Source: DASUGM01 sp036274055
GTDB taxonomy: Bacteria > Acidobacteriota > Vicinamibacteria > Vicinamibacterales > SCN-69-37
NCBI GenBank assembly: GCA_036274055.1
Contig: DASUGM010000322.1
Coordinates: forward strand, 1 to 8,652
DNA: 8,652 bases
Reading direction: 5' to 3'
The notes below the pieces were generated by a model. The model worked only from the letters and a program-made list of their open reading frames with translations, was not told the DNA's origin and searched no databases. Every line of letters begins with the position of its first letter. The stretch's first letter is position 1. The translations under genes and the position numbers were made by a program. This document shows positions 4,214 through 8,652 of this stretch, piece by piece.

Positions 4214-6076
4214 TTACCCCGCGAGAATCGGCGCCAAACGCTGGAGCAACCGCTCCGCGGTCGCCGCCGACCCATGCACCGTGGTGATCTGCAAGCCCTG
4301 CACGCGGCTGCGTAACCACGAGGCGATCTCGGTGGAAATCGCCAGCGCTTCCTCCGCCGCGTCGGCCGCGGGGTTGAGCCGGTCGATCCCTTCCTCCGCC
4401 CGCGCAAGCCGGGCGAGGACCTCGTCCGCCACCCTGACGCCGACCACTTCACTCGCAAGAAACTCCGCATGGCGGAGGCTCTCGAGCGCAGCAAGTCCGG
4501 CAATCACGGGCAACCCGGTCTGACGGAGCCGGGCGACCGTCGGTTCAAACGCGCCGACGTCCAGAATCGGCGGCGTCACGAGGAACTCCGCGCCGGCTTC
4601 GATCTTGTGATCGAGCCGGCGCCATTCGGCGTCGAGATCCGGTGCAAATGGATTGACCGCGACCCCGATATGAAACTTCGTCGCCACGCCGAGCGGCTGA
4701 CCGCCGATGTCGAGCCCGCGATTGAGACGAACGGCCATGTTCGTCAGGCCGATCGCGTCCACGTCGAATACCGACGTCGCGTCCGCGTAGCTGCCCTGCA
4801 CCGTCGGATTGCCGGTCGTCAGCAGCACGTTGCGAATCCCCATCGCGTGCGCGCCGACCAGGTCCGACTGCATGCCGAGCAGGGTCCGGTCCCGGCAGGA
4901 GTAGTGCAAGACCGTCTCCACATGACCTTGCTCCACCAGTGACGCGACGGCCATGGCGCTGGCCCGCGCACCGGACTTCGGATAGTCCGGCACGTTCACA
5001 GCCGCGGCCCCCAACGCGCTGAACCGCTTGGCCTGGAGCACCGGCGCCGACAAGTCGGCGCCCCGCGGCGCCATCACCTCGACGATGACGACAAACTTCC
5101 GATCGTCGATCGCGCGGGCCAGCGACGACTTCTCGCGGCGCGCCACGGTCACGACTTCGGGGAGCCGGCCGTCACTCGCGGGCGCCGGCGCCGGACGGAC
5201 GCGCGGCGCGATGGTACGCACCGCGGCGGCGATCTGACGGGTGTGCTCCGGCGTCGTGCCGCAGCATCCGCCGACCAGCCGGACGCCCGCCCCAATGAAG
5301 CGACGGGCGTAGGTTGCCATGTATTCCGGCGAACTCAAATAGAGATTTCGGCCGTCGACGTCGCGCGGCCGGCCGGCGTTGGGCTGGGCCGAGAGCGGCG
5401 CCGCGGTCAGGCGGGCCATCGCTTCGATGGTCTCGAGCATGGCCGCCGGACCGACCGAACAGTTCAGACCGATGACGTCGGCGCCGGCTTTCTCGAGCGC
5501 CGGCGCAAACAGGTCGGGCGCGGTGCCGTCGAGGCTGTGGCCGTCTTCCTCGGTCGTGATCTGGGCGACGATCGGCTGCGATGACACGGCGCGCACGGCG
5601 CGGATGGCGGCCGTGATCTCGTTCAGATCGCGAAACGTCTCGAGGATGAACAGGTCGACGCCGCCCTCGGCGAGCGCGGCCGCCTGTTCGGTGAACGCCT
5701 GCTCGGCGTCGTCGACGCCGGTCTTGCCCCACGGTTCGATGCGGACGCCGAGCGGACCGATCGAACCGGCGACGTAGGCTTTCCCGCGCGCGGCGCGCCG
5801 GGCGATCTTCGCGCCGGCGACGTTGATCGCGTGGGTCTGATCGGCGAGGCCGAAATTGCCGAGTTTGAAGCGATTGGCGCCGAACGTGTTGGTCTCGATG
5901 ACGTCGGCGCCGGCGCGAACGTACGCCTGGTGGACATCGCCGACGAGCGCCGGCTGGGTCAGATTCAGTTCGTCAAAGCAGCGATTGAGAAAGATGCCGC
6001 GGGCGTAAAGCATCGTGCCCATGGCCCCGTCGCAAACCAGCACGCGTTGACGGAGCGCGTCGAGGAACCCCTCCAT
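4214..6076 (-). CDS. Bifunctional homocysteine S-methyltransferase / 5,10-methylenetetrahydrofolate reductase
   Basis: This 620-residue cytoplasmic fusion is like Bacillus YitJ in length and order. The N-terminal domain (about 1-295) is the Pfam S-methyl_trans barrel: LVCDGAMGTML (13-23), ETNTFGANRFKL (61-72), and the zinc-binding cysteines Cys206 (GLNCSVGP) and Cys271/Cys272 (GGCCGTTPEH). The C-terminal domain (about 325-610) is the MTHFR barrel: EVMAPRG with Glu333 in the position of the catalytic Glu, NVPDYPKSGARAS (361-373), and HYSCRDRTLLGMQSDLVGAHAMG (391-413). Together they would reduce methylene-THF to methyl-THF and methylate homocysteine to methionine. At the usual GD of the MTHFR flavin loop this protein has TGNP, with Asn423 in place of Asp. 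The start at 6076 fits the YitJ N-terminus and lies 10 bp after the nuoI stop, with GAGTGG as a weak ribosome site. Upstream open frame is nuoI shadow. Confidence 0.9.
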   Translation of the reverse strand: MEGFLDALRQRVLVCDGAMGTMLYARGIFLNRCFDELNLTQPALVGDVHQAYVRAGADVIETNTFGANRFKLGNFGLADQTHAINVAGAKIARRAARGKAYVAGSIGPLGVRIEPWGKTGVDDAEQAFTEQAAALAEGGVDLFILETFRDLNEITAAIRAVRAVSSQPIVAQITTEEDGHSLDGTAPDLFAPALEKAGADVIGLNCSVGPAAMLETIEAMARLTAAPLSAQPNAGRPRDVDGRNLYLSSPEYMATYARRFIGAGVRLVGGCCGTTPEHTRQIAAAVRTIAPRVRPAPAPASDGRLPEVVTVARREKSSLARAIDDRKFVVIVEVMAPRGADLSAPVLQAKRFSALGAAAVNVPDYPKSGARASAMAVASLVEQGHVETVLHYSCRDRTLLGMQSDLVGAHAMGIRNVLLTTGNPTVQGSYADATSVFDVDAIGLTNMAVRLNRGLDIGGQPLGVATKFHIGVAVNPFAPDLDAEWRRLDHKIEAGAEFLVTPPILDVGAFEPTVARLRQTGLPVIAGLAALESLRHAEFLASEVVGVRVADEVLARLARAEEGIDRLNPAADAAEEALAISTEIASWLRSRVQGLQITTVHGSAATAERLLQRLAPILAG

Positions 6077-6086
6077 CGGGGGCCAC

Positions 6087-6533
6087 TCAGGCCGGGCGCG
6101 TGGTCTGGGCCGGCGACGTCGACGCCGGAACGAGCAGGTCTGCCTTGTCCCAGATGAAGTCTTTGTTGCTGTAGACGGCGAGCTCGTAGTCCTTGCCCAT
6201 GAAGATCGCCGAGACCGGGCAGGCCTCTTCGCAGTAGCCGCAGAAAATGCAGCGCGTCTTGTGAATCTGGTAGATCGAGGCGTACCGCGGCCCGGCCTGG
6301 ACGGTGCCGTCATTCTCCGCCGCTTCGAGGTAGATGGCGTCGGCCGGACAGGCGACGGCGCAGAGGCCGCACGCGACGCACTTCTCGAGGCCGTTTTCGT
6401 CGCGCATCAGCACCTGCTTGCCGCGGTATTTCGGGTAGACCGGCACTTTCTCGTCCGGGTAGTTGACGGTGTTCGGCTTGCGGAACATGTGCTTGAAGGT
6501 GGTCGCGAACCCGATGAGAAACGGCCGAATCAT
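6087..6533 (-). CDS. nuoI: NADH-quinone oxidoreductase subunit I (2x[4Fe-4S] ferredoxin)
   Basis: This 148-residue subunit carries two complete cluster motifs: Cys52, 55, 58 and 62 (CVACGLCAVACP) and Cys95, 98, 101 and 105 (CIFCGYCEEACP). The N-terminal region FATTFKHMFRKPNTVNYPDEKVPVYPKYRGKQVL (about 9-42) and the YELAVYSNKDFIW stretch (116-128) are diagnostic of NuoI rather than generic ferredoxins. In complex I it holds clusters N6a and N6b and passes electrons toward the quinone site at the cytoplasmic face of the membrane. The ATG at 6533 gives the usual MIRPF-type N-terminus. A longer start at 6551 would overlap the divergent kinase start and adds residues unlike the family. It heads a minus-strand cluster with the homocysteine methyltransferase/MTHFR gene 10 bp downstream. 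No other nuo gene is visible, so it is an isolated copy or a displaced subunit. The C-terminal tail after 135 is Ser/Thr/Pro/Ala-rich and not conserved. Confidence 0.9.
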   Translation of the reverse strand: MIRPFLIGFATTFKHMFRKPNTVNYPDEKVPVYPKYRGKQVLMRDENGLEKCVACGLCAVACPADAIYLEAAENDGTVQAGPRYASIYQIHKTRCIFCGYCEEACPVSAIFMGKDYELAVYSNKDFIWDKADLLVPASTSPAQTTRPA

Positions 6534-6536
6534 GCA

Positions 6537-6547
6537 ACTATCATAGT
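6537..6547. promoter_or_regulatory. Symmetric bidirectional -10 element, likely leaderless starts both ways
   Basis: ACTATCATAGT is a perfect 11-bp palindrome around one central base, inside the 16-bp gap between the divergent ATGs at 6533 (minus) and 6550 (plus). On the plus strand it gives TATCAT (6539-6544) and on the minus strand TATGAT (6545-6540). Each matches TATAAT at five of six positions. The plus ATG begins 6 bases after its hexamer and the minus ATG 7 positions after its own, which is where transcription would start. Neither gene has a Shine-Dalgarno. No good -35 hexamer is seen at 17-bp spacing on either side. The promoter reading is inferred from sequence only. Confidence 0.55.
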
Positions 6548-6549
6548 CC

Positions 6550-7872
6550 ATGCCCCAAACGGCGCGGCCGCCGTCCGTGGAGCAATTCCTGATCTTCACG
6601 CTGATCGTGCAGGTCGCCGTCGCCGCTACGCTGGCGACGATGCTGGTGCGCTTCAACAGCTTCCGGCGGATTCTCCTGACCGAACGCCGTGACTGGCCGG
6701 AGCGGCTGTTCTTCGCCTCGTGGTGGGGCGTGCCGCTGGTCGCCGGCGTCGGCGCGCGGCTGCTGCTCCACTACGACGCGGCCGACCTCTCGCTCGCCGG
6801 CTCGTTCCTCGCCGGGCTGATCGCCGGGCCGTACGCCGGCGCCATTGTCGGCCTGGGGGTCGGCCTTCCCGCCACCTTCGCCGGCGAATGGGGCGCGATC
6901 CCCTTTGCCGTCGGCTGCGGGTTCGCCGGCGGCGGCTTGCGCGAGGTCTGCCCGAAAGAAGAGATCTGGCGGTTCACGCCCTTCTTCGTCACCAAGCTCC
7001 ATCAGTCGGCGTGGCGGCTGATTCGATCGCTCTCGCTCGACTGGCAGGTCATCCTCGTCACCGCGCCGTTGCTGCTCGAAGTCTTACGGCTGCAAATCGG
7101 CTGGCACTACCCGCTCCGGCTCTTCCACCTCGACGCCGGCGGGCACGCGTGGTTGATCTTCCTGATCCTGCTGACCGCGGTGCTCTGCGTCGCCCTGCCG
7201 ATCAAGATCTGGAACAGCGCCCGGATCGAGCATCGGCTTGCCGAGCAGGAAAAACTGCTGATGGCGGCGCGGGTCGAGGCGCTGGCCAATCAGATCAACC
7301 CGCACTTTCTGTTCAACACGCTGACGTCGATCTCGTCGCTGATCCGCTCGCAGCCGGAGACCGCGCGCGTCCTGATCGTCAAGCTTTCCGGCCTGCTCCG
7401 GCGTCTGCTGCGCAGCCAGGAGCATTTCGTCTCGCTACGCGAGGAGCTCGACGCCGTCGATGAGTACCTCGACATCGAGCGGGTGCGCTTCGGCCCGAGC
7501 CTCGCGGTCGACAAGGAGATCGACGAAGCCAGTCTCGACGTGATCGTGCCGAGCATGATTCTGCAGCCACTCGTCGAGAACTCGATCAAGCACGGCCTCT
7601 CGCGCAAGGTCGGCGAGGGCCGGATCACGATCCGGGCGGTGCGCCGCGCCGGCCATGCGATCATCGAGGTGATGGACAACGGCGTCGGCATGACCAGCGA
7701 GCGGCTCGAAACCACGACCCAGCACGGCATCGGGCTGCGCAACGTCAACGAGCGGCTGCGGGTGATCTACGGCGCCAACTATGGCCTGCATCTGCACAGC
7801 GTGCCCGGCGAAGGGACGCTCGCGCGGATCGAGATTCCCGAGATGACGGTCGCGCAGCGCGCCACCGCCTGA
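6550..7872 (+). CDS. LytS/YehU-type membrane sensor histidine kinase
   Basis: This 440-residue kinase has a multi-pass N-terminal sensor region with hydrophobic segments near 11-33, 53-75, 83-109, 114-128, 166-180 and 199-220, like the 5TM region of LytS-type sensors. A short coiled linker (223-246) leads to the PF06580 dimerisation/phosphoacceptor block ALANQINPHFLFNTLTSISSLI (244-265), with His252 as the likely phosphorylated residue. The ATPase domain shows LVENSIKHG (341-349, N box), DNGVG (376-380, G1) and GIGLRNVNERL (393-403, G2). It should autophosphorylate on an unknown membrane or envelope signal and pass phosphate to the LytTR regulator one base downstream. The start at ATG 6550 is just ahead of the first membrane segment and has no Shine-Dalgarno; see the symmetric promoter. 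A GTG at 6577 is the alternative. It diverges from nuoI. Confidence 0.9.
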   Translation: MPQTARPPSVEQFLIFTLIVQVAVAATLATMLVRFNSFRRILLTERRDWPERLFFASWWGVPLVAGVGARLLLHYDAADLSLAGSFLAGLIAGPYAGAIVGLGVGLPATFAGEWGAIPFAVGCGFAGGGLREVCPKEEIWRFTPFFVTKLHQSAWRLIRSLSLDWQVILVTAPLLLEVLRLQIGWHYPLRLFHLDAGGHAWLIFLILLTAVLCVALPIKIWNSARIEHRLAEQEKLLMAARVEALANQINPHFLFNTLTSISSLIRSQPETARVLIVKLSGLLRRLLRSQEHFVSLREELDAVDEYLDIERVRFGPSLAVDKEIDEASLDVIVPSMILQPLVENSIKHGLSRKVGEGRITIRAVRRAGHAIIEVMDNGVGMTSERLETTTQHGIGLRNVNERLRVIYGANYGLHLHSVPGEGTLARIEIPEMTVAQRATA

Positions 7873-7873
7873 C

Positions 7874-8652
7874 ATGACGTCGCGCACCCTTCGTCTCATC
7901 GTCGTCGACGACGAGCAGCTGGCCCGCGAAGAGCTGTGTTTCCTGCTCACTGAAATCGGCGGCGTCGAAATCATCGGCCAGGCCGCCGACGGCGTCGAAG
8001 CGGCGCGGATCGCCGGCGAGCTGCGACCCGACGTGGTGTTTCTCGACGTCCAGATGCCGGGACTCACCGGCTTCGAGGTCGCGCGCCGTCTGGTCGAGGC
8101 CGACATCCCGACCCAGATCGTGTTCGTGACCGCGTTCGACCAGTACGCCGTCGACGCCTTCACGGTGAACGCGGTGGACTACCTCCTCAAACCGGTCGAC
8201 GCCGACCGCCTCGAGCAGACCCTGGAGCGGGCGCGCCGCCGCCTGGCGTCGGAAGAGGCGGCGAAGCTACCATTACCGGCGGCCGAACTCGAACGGGTCA
8301 TCGAGGCCGTCCACGCCCGCGCCGGCCGGCGCGATCAAATCGCGATTCGCACCGGGGAGCGATTCGTGCTGGTCCAGGCCGACGAGGTCGTTCACGCGTC
8401 GCTTATCGATGAGGCTATAGTCGTAGTAACAAACGGCGTCTCCGGGACGTCTAACTACAGGACGCTGGATGAACTCCAGGCGCGACTCGACCCCGCGGTC
8501 TTCTGGCGGGTCCACCGATCGCATCTGGTCAACATCACGAAGATCAAGGAGATCGTGCCCTGGTTCAGCCGGAACTACCTCCTGAAAATGAAAGACCCGA
8601 AGGCCACGGAGATCCCGGTCAGCCGCACGCAGACGCGCCGGCTCCGGGAGTA
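7874..8652 (+). CDS. LytTR-family response regulator (3' end cut by window edge)
   Basis: At least 259 residues are encoded, ending at the edge with an incomplete TA codon that could be a stop or Tyr. The receiver domain (about 6-122) has the acidic pair Asp12/Asp13, phosphoacceptor Asp58 (VVFLDVQMPG), Thr86 (FVTAFDQYA) and Lys106 (YLLKPVD). A linker rich in Ala, Glu and Arg follows. The LytTR DNA-binding domain (about 153-259) shows SNYRTLDELQARL (193-205), FWRVHRSHLVNITKIKEIVPWF (210-231) and IPVSRTQTRRLRE (247-259). As the partner of the kinase immediately upstream (stop and start one base apart, surely cotranscribed), it would be phosphorylated on Asp58 and bind promoter repeats. The target genes are unknown. 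Codons in 8391-8460 are richer in A and T than the rest of the gene. Confidence 0.92.
   Translation, partial: MTSRTLRLIVVDDEQLAREELCFLLTEIGGVEIIGQAADGVEAARIAGELRPDVVFLDVQMPGLTGFEVARRLVEADIPTQIVFVTAFDQYAVDAFTVNAVDYLLKPVDADRLEQTLERARRRLASEEAAKLPLPAAELERVIEAVHARAGRRDQIAIRTGERFVLVQADEVVHASLIDEAIVVVTNGVSGTSNYRTLDELQARLDPAVFWRVHRSHLVNITKIKEIVPWFSRNYLLKMKDPKATEIPVSRTQTRRLRE

Noticed and set aside
3250..4287. 345-residue plus-strand open frame over the basic-protein and PmtA-like genes
   Set aside because: Arg-rich shadow frame without motifs, contradicted by a convincing methyltransferase on the opposite strand.
4177..4503. N-terminal extension of the PmtA-like gene to 4503
   Set aside because: The extension is antisense-frame shadow of the MTHFR domain, and a strong ribosome site sits directly before the ATG at 4176.
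6077..6313. N-terminal extension of the homocysteine methyltransferase/MTHFR gene
   Set aside because: It overlaps the nuoI coding region in another frame and is Arg/Ser/Thr-rich; the family N-terminus matches the ATG at 6076.
6534..6656. Longer nuoI starts at 6551 or 6656
   Set aside because: The added residues do not resemble NuoI and overlap the kinase gene; MIRPF at 6533 is the family-like N-terminus.

Overview
The window is about two-thirds G+C with tightly packed genes on both strands. The protein types suggest a GC-rich soil or sediment bacterium: a stand-alone arabinokinase-type glycosyltransferase domain, a fused homocysteine methyltransferase/MTHFR, an isolated nuoI, and a LytS/LytTR pair. 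Several intergenic junctions also hold short-tandem-repeat palindromes. Together these suggest Acidobacteriota, perhaps Vicinamibacteria, but this is an inference from style and not from any marker gene. I see no rRNA, tRNA, CRISPR array, transposase or phage gene.

Left part (1-3566). A small zinc-ribbon protein and an integral-membrane isoprenylcysteine/phospholipid-type methyltransferase lie on the minus strand. The plus strand carries a MurG/arabinokinase-N-domain-like glycosyltransferase, a RibD-C/dihydrofolate-reductase-family protein and a small protein with a histone-H1-like basic tail. Four of the junctions here are filled by unusual repeats. Element A (345-569) and element B (1091-1284) are long inverted repeats whose arms are tandem 7-mers or 9-mers around a non-repetitive core. 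Two heptamer arrays of the GCCCARG type flank the small basic-protein gene, and a perfect 19-bp hairpin sits directly in front of its start codon. A CGATCG-rich palindromic cluster at 1-52 may be the cut end of another element.

Middle part (3568-6533). A compact minus-strand cluster, read right to left, encodes a NuoI-type 2x[4Fe-4S] ferredoxin subunit, the bifunctional homocysteine S-methyltransferase/5,10-methylenetetrahydrofolate reductase, and a small SAM-dependent PmtA-like methyltransferase. The second enzyme makes methyl-THF and methionine, which feeds SAM; the third consumes SAM. The NuoI subunit is far from any other visible complex I gene.

Right part (6550-8652). A plus-strand two-component system diverges from nuoI: a multi-pass LytS/YehU-type histidine kinase, then one base later a LytTR response regulator that runs off the window edge. 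The two divergent start codons are only 16 bases apart. The gap holds a perfect 11-bp palindrome that supplies a -10-like hexamer in each direction about six bases before each ATG, so both transcripts may be leaderless and share one symmetric promoter.

Most worth following up are the tandem-repeat-armed inverted repeats as a possible undescribed family of intergenic elements, and the symmetric leaderless promoter at 6537-6547.
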